Shown one piece after another: positions 32,450-44,917 of a stretch of 64,000 bases of DNA; the stretch's first letter is position 1, and the number at the start of each line of letters is the position of its first letter. The notes under the pieces are model-generated. The model had not been told where the DNA came from and ran no database searches. It worked only from the letters and a program-made list of their open reading frames with translations. The position numbers were made by a program, and so were the translations under genes. The DNA is taken from the NCBI GenBank assembly GCA_050084985.1, contig JBITNC010000001.1, positions 143,220,001 through 143,284,000 of the forward strand, read 5' to 3'. This DNA comes from Nageia nagi (Eukaryota; Pinophyta).

Positions 32450-33714
32450 AAAAAAGAGTAAATATGCAATACGAATGCAAACTTTTACAATTTTCCATCT
32501 ATACATATAAAACATCTAATAAGCAAACATGTCCCACATGTGCAAACTTATTAACCACGATTCATAGAAGGATAAAGTTGGGGTTATTTTCTTGTATAGA
32601 ATTAGGCCTTCACCTGGATGCCCATAAGGTGGATCCCAGGTACTACTAGTCCTCAACCAATTCACCTTGGTTAGTAATATACTCTCATAAGGAGAAGTAC
32701 TAACTATTTTCCAAGGATCTGACGTATCTTGGATCGACCATTTTAATTATCTTGATTAAGGTTTTCAATTTTCCTCCTAGGTTATCAGGATAATCCCTAA
32801 ATGGATGTGCGGACATGTGGTATCACTACACACATGCCTATCCACCTAATAGAGTTATGTCCAATCCAATAGAGGTCTTAGGGGCAATTAAGACGAACTT
32901 AGCACCACTTGGGTCTTCGGACTAAAAAGGCTCCAGTCTACCCTGTTCTCACCTTGTGGCTCCCCAAACAAGTCATGTTGTGGAAAAATACTTGCAAATG
33001 TATTCATTTTAGGGGTTACTTTCAAGATTTTGCATATTTGCAAGTATAAAGCAAATGTGCAAAAAATATAAAGTAAAGTGAAAATACTCCATCCACACAA
33101 ACTTGAAACCTTAAGAGTCCAATGGGTTTTGAACTAACCCCTAAAGGACTTTTACATTTTTCATATTTTTGCTCAAGTTCAAAAATAATGAATTGTACAA
33201 AGGCTAAGTCCTACTTAGCATTAATCCATAACTTAAACATGTATTAGTCCATGACTTAAAATTAAGTATTAAACATGCATCATGCATTATTTAACTTAAA
33301 AATTTAAGTACTAAGCATGCTTGATTCCTAACAAGGTTAAGAGGCATGCATTTTAAACTTAGCATGCAAGATCTATTTAGCATGCAAGATCCATAAAGAT
33401 TTAAGTAAAAAATTATAAAAATCCCTCCCATTTTTACTTAAAGTGCTAACAACTTGGATGCTAAAAAATGGTGTTTAAGTATGGTTCCTCCCTACTTTTC
33501 ACTTAAGGGGTGATCCCTAAAAAAGGGTCTTGGAGATATGTATTTTAAGTAAATATAGCCTTTGTTTACTTAAAAATATCATAGGTTTGTAGGAAAAATC
33601 CCTTAAATATTTAATTTGACCTAGACTTTAAAGAAAAAATCAAATCAAATTTGTAGTGGGTAAAAAAAATTAAGGCTCAACAACTATAGTTGACAAAAAA
33701 ATTTAAAGGGCCAT
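32450..33714 (-). other. Conserved 5' leader block of Copia B
   Basis: Closely matches 10160-11390 of copy A, untranslated. It has one short local duplication around 33358-33385 (TTAGCATGCAAGAT) absent from A. Confidence 0.75.
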
Positions 33715-34600
33715 GTGTAAGCCTCATGGAGGTGGAGAGGCTGGGCAGAGGTGGCAGGAGAGACCAAAGTGTGTAGAAGGGTGGTGAGTCACGTAGGGCA
33801 GTGGAGGTCGCGTGGGGTGCGTGGGGCAGCTATTGACCAACCCGATTCACAGAGAGAACAAGTATGTGGAGACGAGAGGGTTAGAGGGTGGCGAGGATTG
33901 TGTTTGGGGCATATCCGATGGTCATGGTAGCCATAAAACTTTAGCTTCATCATGCATCTTGTCAAACAATGCACATGCTATCTCAGTGCTTCCAGTTTGT
34001 GCAGATTCGGTGATCATTAGCAAATAATTCATGTGCACAGCCTGCGATCATTGTAGTTCGAAAAATAGGGTCTGCATCATGTGGCTTTGGCAAACAAGTA
34101 GTGTGACCTTCCAACGTATCCTTTTTGTGCATATTCTACAATTATTGTAGTCCATGAAATAGGGTCTACATCAAGTCCATAGACGCTATCAGCACCATGC
34201 ATTATGTCAAACAATTACGTGCCTGTGTAGTTTACTTCTGCATGGGCATATCCTACGAGCTTTGCTTGCCATGGACGTGTTACATAGCTTGGGGATGAGG
34301 TGGGAGTGAGTCACACGTTGGAGCCATGGGAGGAGGAGGAGGAACACGAAATGCACATATCTCTGACCCAAAAGTGATAGTGGGCATCGAAGAAATTTAG
34401 ATAGGTCGATCTCGCAGTTAAGCTCCCTTCTACCGTTGCACTCGAGGAGCAGTTTTCCTAGTCTGGCGATCCCCAAGGATCAGTTCGATGCATATCCTGC
34501 ATGCATGGAGGTGAAGGCGGGCGGGAGGAGCCACCACCACTCTGGAGGCGATCGCGTGTGGATATGATTTATATTATTATTTTTTTCGACCCCCCCCTTA
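33715..34600 (-). pseudogene. PPR-derived block captured in Copia B leader
   Basis: About 880 bp, GC- and CpG-richer than the rest of the element, at the same leader position as 11393-12180 in A and with the same left border (AAGGGCCATGTGTAAGCCT). The minus strand has the same TTTCAT-GGACTACAAT-ATTGTAGGATATG cores as the PPR relics. It is longer than in A and includes a segment (34207-34560) with little similarity to A's block, GC-rich, open for 89 codons without a recognised domain. The right border again is a C-run (GACCCCCCCCTT). No intact PPR reading frame. Confidence 0.65.
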
Positions 34601-34661
34601 AATTTAATAAATGTTTATATGATTTATTTCATCTATTGTGACCCCCCTATTTTTAAACATT

Positions 34662-34703
<42 letters not shown>

Positions 34704-35301
34704 ACTATATTTTAAACAAATTTAAAATAAATATATATATATATATATATTATGGTGCCATTAAATATATTATTATGCCCCTAAATTGTGGTAGAACAAA
34801 AAAAAATTGTCCTCCTCTCTAATTTTTTTGTAAATGTTCATGCCTCACTAAAAATACCATTAACATAAAAAATGGTAGTATATGTAGGAGAAATTTCACA
34901 ATAATATATTACTATTTTTAAGCAAATAGTAATAACATAATACTACTAACATAAAAAATGTTAGTATATATTGCAATTTTTCATCATATATTGGTATTTA
35001 ATCAAATAATTGAACCAACACATACATTTAAGTTCAATATAATATGAAAAAATACAATTTTTGTATACTAACCCTTTTTAAAATAACTATAGCAATTTAA
35101 AATTACAAGTAACATAGAGGATTAGTAAAAAATTGCAACTTATTAATCATAATTTAAAAGGACTAACACATAGCAAATAATGTGTTAGCAGCATTATGTA
35201 ATAATCCAAAAAAAATGACCAAATGAGGAGGAAATTTATACCTTCTCTTGGAATTTACCTCACCAATGGAGTGTAAGATGAGGAATGAAGAAGGATCACC
35301 A
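34601..35301 (-). other. AT-rich hairpin leader of Copia B
   Basis: AT microsatellites at 34667-34700 and 34731-34751, then four short inverted repeats: 34855-34877 (TACCATT/AATGGTA), 34907-34934 (TATTACTATT/AATAGTAATA), 34944-34966 (TACTAACAT/ATGTTAGTA) and 35163-35188 (CTAACACAT/ATGTGTTAG). The second and fourth are kept in A. Likely a structured RNA leader; function not shown. Confidence 0.7.
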
Positions 35302-35462
35302 AGATGTAGCTTCCACACCAAAAGAAGAGCTTCTACACCAAGAATAAGAGCTTCTACACCAAGAAGAAGAGCTTCCACAACAAGGAGAGCTTCTACACTA
35401 AGAAGAAGAGCTTCTACAACAAGGAGAGCTTCTACACCAAGAAGAAGAGCTTCCACAACAAG
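35302..35462 (-). repeat. 21-bp tandem repeat next to primer site, Copia B
   Basis: About eight units of 18-21 bp, same consensus as 12823-12909. Units alternate between 21- and 18-bp forms (AGAAGAAGAGCTTC against AGGAGAGCTTC), suggesting a second-order duplication of unit pairs. Read on the sense strand it would encode a V-E-A-L-L-L-G heptad, but there is no start or context for translation. Confidence 0.85.
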
Positions 35463-35474
35463 GCTCTGATACCA
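35463..35474 (-). promoter_or_regulatory. Primer binding site (tRNA-iMet), Copia B
   Basis: Minus strand TGGTATCAGAGC two bases inside the 5' LTR. Confidence 0.93.
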
Positions 35475-35476
35475 AT

Positions 35477-35958
35477 TGAAAGATTTGGACTAGATCTAAA
35501 CAAATCCTCAAGGACCTAAAACTAGGAAACTCAATCATACACAAGATAACACAATCACACAAGATAACACAAGTGTAATGTGGTTCCTCCCTCCTTGGGA
35601 GTACATCCACAATTAGTATCTCAATTCTCAAGTATGCCCCTCTTACAACTATTCTCTTCCTCTCCTACACAACTAGTAGAGTAATCTTACTCCAAAAACT
35701 TAGTTATGTTACAAGAGGAGAGGCCCTCTATTTATAGCTTGAGAGCACCTCCCTAACCTCCCTTTAACCCAAGGGTAAGGTTAGGGTTACAATAAATGTA
35801 TCACCTAACTTTAAGCTACCAACTAACCACTTGGTAAAGTCAAAGTCTACATATTAAAGAATTCAATTAATCCCTTAAGGTATCTACATACCCTTAAGTG
35901 ATTAATTGAATTTACAAAGAGTTTAGATATTCACAATATTTCATTACAAATTCTAACA
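35477..35958 (-). repeat. 5' LTR of Copia B
   Basis: 482 bp; about eight substitutions from 27226-27707 and no indel seen. Confidence 0.95.
35729..35736 (-). promoter_or_regulatory. TATA box in 5' LTR of Copia B
   Basis: Minus strand GCTATAAATAGAGGG, as in A. Confidence 0.65.
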
Positions 35959-35963
35959 CATTT
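35959..35963. repeat. Target site duplication CATTT of Copia B, right
   Basis: Exact match to 27221-27225. Confidence 0.9.
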
Positions 35964-36137
35964 TGTCAATAAGATTGCTTATCTTTCTTATATCTTTATC
36001 ATAGTTTAGTATCAAAACAAATTGATTAGTGTTGGTATTATGCTTGTTGATACATATGATGATTTGATTGTTATGAAATTTTGGTTATACTTTGAATGAA
36101 AAATCTCAATACACCTAGTGATTTTCAATTTCTCATC

Positions 36138-36151
36138 CAAAGTGGGGCATT
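36138..36151 (+). promoter_or_regulatory. Polypurine tract of Gypsy D
   Basis: CCAAAGTGGGGCATT directly before the 3' LTR; AAAGTGGGG is a usual Gypsy plus-strand primer site. Confidence 0.7.
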
Positions 36152-36939
36152 TGTTATCACCTAAAATTAATTTATGCATTTAAATTAATACATTAAAATA
36201 TATGTGCCTACTCTTATATATATAGTTCAAGAATATTAATGTTATTTTTGATATGATCAATATATATCATCAACTTACTATATTCTTGTTTATGTAGGTA
36301 CACACCAACCTAAGGAGTAGGTCATATTATAATATATATAAATAGGGATCTAATATTAAGTCCACATCAAGGAGATACATGATCCCATATCTGGTCTTGA
36401 TGATGGTAGTCCTTTAGGTGTCTCTTGACACTACCATTCAAGGCTAGGTTTGTGTACTTTCTTATGCATGCATCTTAACAATTCTAAGCTTATTTAAGTA
36501 TCAAATTGAGATAATTGAGAGTTTGTGTGGAGGCACAAAGTTAATTCAGAATGGACTATAGTCTAAAAAAGATCATCATCACTCCTTATAGATGAAATTA
36601 GACCATCAATGCTCCTTCTAAGCACAAAATAGACTACCCATGGCCCTTTTTTTAGATCATCTTACTTCACAACTTCAAGTGCAGACTCTGTTCATTATTG
36701 AGGCTTCATCAACATATTTTGCTTATGCATATCAAGTACACTTTGTGAGGTAAGTACATAAATTCAATCTTGTTTGGTAATGTCATTTCGATTCCAATTA
36801 TTTGTTATCTTCTATATTAGCTTATCTTGTTATAAATTGCTATCTATTAGCTCAAAATTTATAAATAGATATATGAATCTTTTGAGATTATAGATATTCT
36901 AGTTATTTGCATTCTCAAATACACTTTTATTTGTCAACA
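36152..36939 (+). repeat. 3' LTR of Gypsy D
   Basis: 788 bp, TGTTATCACC to GTCAACA. About 10 percent different from 20270-21057, with many C/T and G/A differences. The TGAAG target copy follows at 36940-36944. Confidence 0.88.
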
Positions 36940-36944
36940 TGAAG
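36940..36944. repeat. Target site duplication TGAAG of Gypsy D, right
   Basis: Exact match to 20265-20269; it also fixes the LTR end at AACA rather than four bases earlier. Confidence 0.8.
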
Positions 36945-39900
36945 TACTTTTAAATTAATATTCTTTATGCTACACCATGCATATGGGATAATTATAGTAA
37001 AGTACTATTGAATATTCTTTAGTGACTTCATGAACAAGCTTATTTTGAAACTTCTTGTGCATGTTTGATGCATTTATTATTCTTGTTTATCAAATATTAA
37101 TGTGAAATATGGTTTGTTTGAAATCAATTAGATTAGAGGAACATCCTAATGTTTGATTCAAGCATGAAACCTAGAAAAAGTAATAATTTAGGATCAATTA
37201 TTTCTAGGAACATTTGATAGGGGATGGTTTTTTCTTACTTAAAACTTTACTAGGCTATACAAACCACTTAAGGGTATTATTTTAATACCCATGGCTCCCC
37301 AAGATATGGACACAAGGATGTCAGATTTTATGTTGAGCCTAGCCTATAGATATGGGTAGGCTAGTGTCTCATATCCTAGATAGATTATCATATGAGGATA
37401 GCAATTGATAAAATTGTAGTTATCGAGTGAAGGTAACTAGTAGTCATACTTCTTGTAGTTTAGCAAATAAGAGTATGATTAATTTTCCATAGGTGATGAT
37501 GCTTACCCATTTTATATGGAAGATTTCCTAGGATAAACTATCTACACTTGTGATTCCGAGGGTTACCATAAAAAAAGATGCATAACCTAATGGATGAGTG
37601 TTCTCTCGGGTGATATGGGCCTTGAGTAGGAAACCACTACACCATGAATAGAATATTTATTGCATAGTTCATGAACAAAATGATGAGGCCACCTATATGG
37701 TATCTTCCAACTAGATGAGCATTGAGAAGTGAACACTAGAAGGATTCTAAAAAGGATTGGTTAATCTAGATTTGATCAATCTTGCCATATAAGTGTTGAG
37801 TAGCTAGCAATATTGATATTCTCATATGGATCACCTTATCCATTCCTAGACAATTTAAGTATTTAAACTAAACAAAAAAATAGGTCTAAAATTTTAGGGT
37901 TTTGTGAAGTTGAAAAAAGGGTAGTTGTATTACACATTTTTGTGAAACTTTGGCCAAAATTTATCTAAAAAAGTAGGTTTAATAATTACACTCTAAAAAA
38001 TCTATCAATTTTATTGCGAATGCTTCGTAAAATGCTATTGTATTATCATGAATATTTAAATATTATAATTATTCTCATAATATATGATTTTTTTATAAGC
38101 TTTTGATTTTGAAATTGCAAAATTGTAATTTCTTGCATTTCTCTTGCAATATTGTCATGTGTTTTGTAAAAACTAATATTTCCCAATGTACAAAATGATA
38201 GTTGCATGCTTTCTTAATCATAGAAATAATTGGATAATTATGTATAATTATGTTCACCAAGCACCAAAAAAATGGTTTCCCTAATGCATTTAATGGTAAG
38301 CATGCTAGGTACAAGTGCATTGTTGCCAAAATAAATGTGACATTGTTAAGCTTGTAATTTTTGCTTGAACATGCAAATATGGTTATTTTGGTACATGATT
38401 AACTATTTTAATGTATTACAATTTAATATTTTATTAGTATCATGATGCTTGATGTATATTTCCTTAGTATAAACTATGATGTATCATACTACTAACAATT
38501 CACAGACCATTATATTAAGTTAATGTGTTTAGTTTAGACAAAGTGAATGTATCTATAAGAGATAAATTGATTGGAAAGAATGCAATGGAAAAATTACATC
38601 ATGATATTACATTGAAGGAAAACACACCCCAAATGATTAAGGCACAACAAAAAGCAACTACCAACCTTTTCAAATTTGAATCAAAATTTATATATTTTTT
38701 GTAAAAGATTTTTTGAACATAACAACATATTACTAACACACATTATTTTTTAAAATAACTTGATGATACCTTGTTCATATGATATCACTTTTATGATCTA
38801 TAGGTTGAGATATAACAAGACATATCGATGATAGGATGGATGTGCCTTCACATTATGGGCTTGAGCCATACTAGTATGATACACAAGGTGGTGGTTAGCT
38901 CTAGCTATGTTACAACCTTATGTGAGATGTGAGATCTGATCACTAACACTTTTCAATTTTCAACTAACAAGTGCATGATGAGTCTAAAGATTTTTGGAGG
39001 ATCATGTAGATACCGATAGAGGGTGTCCAAGTGATTATACTAATGGATGATGTGATATGATAGGTGGTGGTGATTCATATAGTGGGTCAACATTATCAAC
39101 AACTAAGATGGGGGTCAGGCAAATTCAGCTATAAGCACACGTATGGGGATGGGCTCATTGATCTTATGGCTTGCTTCATGGTGATATAAATATCAAGATT
39201 CATTTTAATAGATGCTTATAGATGCTAATTTTCTTGGAAGCTTTGCTAGGTTATTCATGAGATATGAGAGAACACCATAGTATTCACATGGAATCCAACT
39301 TTTATAGCCTAATTATACGATAAGCTATGGGATATGGAATAGGGTACCCATATAGGGATAGGGTGTTCTTTAATCTTATAGGTGTAGGGATGGGAATATA
39401 TTATAATGACATGATTATATGATTAACGTTTGATATTCATATTAAAGGATGCACTCATATATGAGGAGATGAATAATGACATATCATACATGATATGTTA
39501 GGGACACCACCATGAGCCAAGGGGAGGTCAAATTTATGGAGGTTAGGTATCACACTATATATAGATATTCAAATGGTTGAGACTTGGTGAGGTGATATAG
39601 AGACCCTACAAGGATGGTACAACATGGGTTGGTGATAGAGTACAACTTGCATTTTTCAAGCAAGCAAGATGGATGAAGAACCACTAAGGTGAGGCTAAGT
39701 AATTTGAATTCCATAACATGAATTAGTAGTTTGTATAAGTTTAAGATGTACCTCCTAATCCATAGGTATAAATTTAGGTCAACAGTAGAGATGAGAGACC
39801 TTAACCTCGATATCATGAGACATATGATGAGATCAATAGCGATGGCAAGGTTGAGCTCACAATAGTGTAGGATAATGTAAGCATGATGGTGGCCTACAAT

Positions 39901-41640
39901 GCATGTGGGAGAGCTCATCATATAGAGGTGATCAAGAAGGAGAAGAATGATGAGGGTGATATCCTCTAGATATGAGTAAGGTAGATATTTAGGTCCCCCA
40001 AATGAGATAAGAGGGACACCTAGTAGCCTTGCTAGGTCCAAGAATTGAAGTAGATACATAAAGGATTATAAATTTAGAGTCATAACTTACTAAGAGCTAG
40101 TGTATAGAGTATCAAAACCACAAGTGAGAATATGAACTTAACTTGAAAGAGTAGGAGAGTTAGCAGCAAGAGTAGGAGCTCCACCATAGAGAGTAAGAGT
40201 TAACACAAACTGTTACTAGCATGACTAGATAGATATAGGACCTACGTAGGTGATCAAAGCACCTAGATAAATGGATGGCTAAATATGAGGTTAATTTTAT
40301 GATATGAATTATTCTCCTTATAGAAAACCCAATGAGATCACACACACCTAACAGATCACATAGTTCACATAGTGTGTCCATGAATTTGCACATTGTAACT
40401 TCTTCACATGCCACCTCTTGACCATAGGACATGGATATGAAGATAGCATTGAGGATTCAAGGTACCTCTAATTTTGTAGCTAGGTAGCATGAGGGATCTC
40501 CTACTTTCTCTAGATAAATATGAGGATGCTTGCATATATGAGACTCATAGTTTTGAGATTGCATGATAGCAAGTTCTTAGATGACCTAGTTAGATTATGA
40601 TACACAAGATACATATGTAATGTATATTATGAGGTAAGTTGTTGTACTATGCTTGTAGATGTTTATGTATTATTTTGTAAAGGCATGGACCACATTATAT
40701 ATATACATGCAATGGGTTTTTTATATGATGTATTGATGAATTCTCTTGTATACATATGCTTTATGTTTGTGAGATGTTTATGGAATTTTATGGTATTAAT
40801 TCATGCATGTGTAAATTATTGAGACATATTTTGGATATGTTTAAATGTTATGCACTTTAAATTTTTCTTTAAATGTGTCACTTTTATATTTTAAAATGAA
40901 TCAAAACATGATGGTACAATGTAAGATTTTTAGGACCACTTCCATTTTAATGTGTTGAATGGGCCCTTTCTACTCATATTTTGCAAAATAGTATGAGAAA
41001 TTAACTTTCAACAGTCCCAATCCATAGGGGCACAAAATGAGATAATGAACAATTTATAACCATGAAACATAATTATTGGACATAATAATCAAAGAAAATA
41101 AGTTTGGAACTGACTTTCATCTGAATGTGTAAGATGTCTTCTAGCCCCAACTGACTAGGAAGGATATATCATTTAATTCTTCTAAGAACTTTACAAATGT
41201 GTTAAGAAAATATAATCAAATTTGTACAAACCACACTTAAACAATGACAAGCATACCAATTGATATTAGGAGATGAGTGACTAGTGGTTCTCATATTCCC
41301 AACAAAGCTAGGAAATACTAAAAAGTGAGATACCATCCAAGTATCAACTCTTGGATATCAAGATCAAGCTTGATGAAATAAAATAAGTGCTACTTGAAAA
41401 GAGACCCCTAGAGCTAGTTAATATAGCCTACATAGAGATCCCTTCCAAATGTATGCATTAAATGAAATGCGAAGGCCACCAAAAGTGAAACTTTACTGCA
41501 TAATGATGACCAATGACAAGTTGAGAATAAGATAGTGATGGAATTACACAATGATTACGAGAAATATTTTTTTAATCTTTTTAAGAATCAAATATGGAGG
41601 AAGCAACAAAATTAAGACCAAAATAAAAGAAAATGATCAT
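36945..41640. other. Unexplained AT-rich DNA with two long open frames
   Basis: No retroelement or host domain recognised. On the minus strand 39550-40059 is open for 169 codons and 40160-40432 for 90 codons. Their composition is hydrophobic and Leu/Ile/Tyr-rich, which follows from the purine-rich plus strand here (many GATGA, GGTGA and ATGAG words), so chance is likely. The 38800-40600 part has a GA-rich skew against its surroundings. The missing 3' LTR of Gypsy E should lie in this interval, but I found no partner for it. Confidence 0.4.
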
Positions 41641-42690
41641 GCCTTCTCCTATACATAAAATGGTCAAAGGTGTATGATGTTGATTGGTTCATCTTCTTCT
41701 ACCCTTATAATGTATCCAAGTGATATACCCTTGAGCCAAATTTTCACTTGATAACATAAGGGTCTCACTAGTTAGGGTCAAATTTATCTCTTACAACTCA
41801 TTCTTGGTGATAATTCTATTGATTCTCCTCGAGGACTATGTCACCAATTAGAAAATCATATGTTTTTTCTCTCTTTTTATATACTTTTTTCATGTGATTT
41901 TAATATACTTTGAAATGATCCAAGGTATTGACATGCCTCTATATAATGAAACTAGTTGATCCAAGCATGCTTGCCTAGCCTTAGGTTTTGGTAATAGATC
42001 TTGCAATTGAATTTGTAGAGATGGTATCTCAAGTTCTAAAGGCATGAATTCTTCATCCCCATAAACCAATGACAATGGTGTTGCACCTATATGTATTCTA
42101 ATACTCATTATATAGGCCCATAGTGTAAGAGGTATCTAGGTGTGCCAATCCCTATGAGATATCCTAACTATATTCTTGAGGATGGAAACTATTGTCTTAT
42201 TTATTGCTTCCACTTTCCTATTATAGAATGGATATTAAGTAATATAAAAGTTATGTTTGATGTTATATCAATAACAAAATATTTTCATGTCCTTTTTATT
42301 GAAATTATGAATGTTATCTAAAATTATCCATGAAGGTATACCAAACCTGCTAATGATGTTATGCTTTATGAACTCAACAATCTTAGGAAATTTAGTATAT
42401 ATCATAGGTTCTACCTCTACACATTTTGTGAAATATTTAGTAGCTATAATTATGAATTTATGTACTCTTGATTAGGGCATATTGAATTTGCCAATTAATT
42501 CAAAGCCCCATATTGACAATGACCATATAGCCTAAATGAGTTGCAACAGTTAAGAGGGTATGTGCATCAAATTTGCATGTTGTTGATATTTTACATACAT
42601 TTTGATATAATAATGGAAATATTTCTCCATAGTGGTCCAATAATAACCCATCCTAATCAAGATTTTAGCATGGAAAAACCACTAAAGTGT
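41641..42690 (-). pseudogene. Gypsy E integrase
   Basis: Minus-strand relic. Core region: WSLSIWGFELIGKFNMP (Asp replaced by Glu in the usual WPFxxWGxDxIG), HKFIIIATKYFTKCVEVEPM, FIKHNIISRFGIPSWIILDN (second Asp), YPFYNRKVEAINKTIVSILK (Glu motif, usual YPQxNGQVEATNK), HRDWHTQIPLTLWAY, then 41890-42108 IGATPLSLVYGDEEFMPLEL. The C-terminal tail with GDIVLEENQ and DPYVIK is at about 41650-41890. Many substitutions and stops. Confidence 0.8.
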
Positions 42691-43029
42691 GCCACATAGG
42701 TACCATCATGACAAGTGTGCATCATTATTTGGTAATCTCGCCATTCTAAGTATCAAAGGAGCATACCATCATATCGCATCCTATACACAACATCTCCTAG
42801 ATTTTGTGTTTTATGGATTTTTACTTAAAATTTTGCTTCTCTCCTATAGAAATGGTGACCTAAAAGGTCCCCCATTTAAGATAATCTCTGTATTGATCAT
42901 ACCACAAATTTTTGGATGCTACATTTAGTTCATTAACATGCACTTGTGATTGGTACTCATCTTGAGGTATTGGTAAGTCTAGATAAAACTTATATAATGT
43001 TATCACCTCTACATGTGTTACTTTTTGGA

Positions 43030-43300
43030 ATGATTATTGTGGGATTAAAGATCCCAAAGAAGCCATTGTATTAGCAAACTAGTTAGAGGATCTAGGAGTA
43101 GTATTGATGTTATATGCCTTGAAATATTTTAACAATTTTTTTACCATGGCATTATATTTCTTGAGGAGAGGTTGATTGCATGCATAAATTCCTTTAATTT
43201 TATTGATATTTAATAAAGAATCACCATAAATATTTAATTTTTCATACTTCATTTTAATTGCCAACTTAAGCTCAAGAATGAGTGCCTCATATTCTTATTG
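43030..43300 (-). pseudogene. Gypsy E second RNase H
   Basis: Minus-strand reading LNIYGDSLLNINKIKGIYAC followed by LLKKYNAMVKKLLKYFKAYN and INTTPRSSN. This equals the 'I-x-GDSxLVxxQ-x-G...Y...V-x-x-L...I-x-H-I-P-R-x-x-N' pattern of the extra RNase H of Tat-type Gypsy elements, also found in element D at 24930-25388. The catalytic GDS Asp is kept. Confidence 0.7.
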
Positions 43301-43499
43301 TTTGTGAACTCAAAGGATAGTTTGAAAAATATAGGCATAGGACACCCTGAGGGGTTATAAAAACTATCTAAAATCATCCCCCTTATTCACAAGGTGAACC
43401 ATCAAAGTAGAATTTCATGTCATAATATTCTTTCTCAACCTCCTCAATCTCAAAAATACCAAACTAGTTACTATTTGAAAACTTGATATTTAAGGGAAT

Positions 43500-44912
43500 G
43501 TCATTTTTATATGGAGCTTCCACCAACTAATCCATAATAACCTGACCTTTAATAAATTTTTGATTAATTAATTCAAGGTTAAACTTGATGAGAAACATCA
43601 TCCATTTAGTAAATCTAGCATTTAGGACCATCTTATTCATCATGTACTTTAATGCATCCATTTTAGAGATAATTGTTAGACATAGTTTCTCTAAATGGGC
43701 ATACTTGATCTTATAAATTTCTAGAGTACAAATCAAGTAGTATATGGCTTGATCTCTTTTTTATTTATTTTGTTAAGCCAACATCAAGCTTAAAGAAAAA
43801 TCTATAGCTAAAATACAGAGGTGAAATAGCCCTCCCAATCTAAGAGAAATCAATATAGGAGGATGTGTAAGATACTTCTTAATAGCATCTAAAGCCTCTT
43901 AACATTCTAAATTGCACACAAATTTGGCATTGTTTTTTGGTATTTTATTGAATAGATGACATTTATCAGACAATTGCATTATGAATCTCTTGATTCCCTA
44001 GATCTTTCCTTGTAAGTTCTATAACTATTTTAGATTCTAAGGAGGCATTTTATTTATTTCTCTGACCTTATTGGGATCTATTTAAATGTCTCATTTGAAT
44101 ACAATAAATCCTAATAGTTTCCCTGATATGACCCTAAAGATGCACTTTTTTGGATTTAGTATGATATTAAACTCTAGCAATCGAGCTAAAATTTTGCACA
44201 ATACCTCTAAGTGAGACTCACATTTTTTGGATTTAACAATAAGGCCATCCATGTATTCTTCAACTATATCATGCATATAGTCATGTAAGATGTAATTAAT
44301 AACCATTTTTTATGTAGCATTTGCATTCTTAATTCTAAATGGCATAACCCTATAGCAATAGGTTCCTAATGATATTATGAATGTCATTTTTGCTTATCTT
44401 ATTCTATAATCATGATTTGATTGTAAATAGAAAAATTATCCATTAATGAAAAAATCTCATGACTAGCAGTGTTATCCACTAAGGTACCTATGTTAAGAAG
44501 TGGAAGGTAATCCTTAGGGCATGCTTTATTGACATCTCTAAAATAAATGCAAATAATGATTCTTCCATATAGTTTTGATACCATGATAGGATTAGAAACC
44601 CATTATTGATAGGTAATAGCTTTTATAAATTTGGCATCTAGCATTTTATAAATTTTTAATTTCACTTACAAAGCCTTTGTGTGATGCATTTTGCATGGTT
44701 TTTTCTTTACTAGCTTTACATCTGCCCTCAAGATCAAATGGTATACCATTATATTTATATTTAGGCCTAGCATGTCCTAATAAGCATTAGAAAATACCTT
44801 TATTCTTTTATTAACTTACATTTCCACTCTTTAATTTTCTCTTTATTAAGATTCTGACCAAACTAAACCATTTTAGGATTACTGAGATAGTCTCCTAAAT
44901 CAATTGCAATAG
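43500..44912 (-). pseudogene. Gypsy E RT and RNase H
   Basis: Minus-strand pieces in order: IAIDLGDYLSNPKMV just inside the Copia C insertion, YFRDVNKACPKDYLPLLNIG (usual DYRDLNKACPKDxFPLPxID), IFSLMDNFSIYNQIMI, MHDIVEEYMDGLIVKSKKCE (YVDD replaced by YMDG, so the catalytic second Asp is lost), LEFNIILNPKKCIFRVISGK with LLGFIV, and RNase H parts at 43527-43736 (KIKYAHLEKLCLTIISKMDA). Stops and frame changes throughout. Interrupted by Copia C at 44913. Confidence 0.8.
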
Positions 44913-44917
44913 CCTTC
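44913..44917. repeat. Target site duplication CCTTC of Copia C, left
   Basis: CCTTC before the TG at 44918, repeated at 52233-52237. Confidence 0.85.

Larger units (their letters stand above)
27226..35958 (-). mobile_element. Ty1/Copia element B, full-length, nested in Gypsy D
   Basis: 8733 bp from TG to CA, transcribed on the minus strand, same family and same architecture as element A, including the PPR-derived leader block. LTRs are both 482 bp and differ at about eight positions (about 98 percent identity), so insertion is recent and later than that of Gypsy D. Its pol frame is the best preserved in the window (302- and 297-codon open stretches), but shared gag lesions and several C-to-T stops make it defective. 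Confidence 0.95.
20270..36939 (+). mobile_element. Ty3/Gypsy element D (dual RNase H type), hosts Copia B
   Basis: LTR-LTR span of 16,670 bp, about 7.9 kb once nested Copia B and its duplicated target are taken out. Order on the plus strand: LTR, gag, protease, RT, RNase H, second RNase H, integrase, tandem-repeat 3' region, polypurine tract, LTR. Integrase after RT identifies Gypsy; the second RNase H before integrase is known from the Tat/Ogre group, so I infer that group. LTRs are both 788 bp and differ at about 10 percent, so D is older than B. Decay is mostly by in-frame stop codons, many TAG. Confidence 0.9.

Noticed and set aside
35163-35456. Open frame with a V-E-A-L-L-L-G repeat, like a coiled coil or leucine repeat protein
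   Set aside because: It is a translation of the 21-bp minisatellite beside the primer binding site; A has the same DNA with fewer units and no open frame.
27226-35958. A and B as two halves of a segmental duplication
   Set aside because: Each has its own perfect 5-bp target duplication and unrelated flanks, so they are independent insertions.
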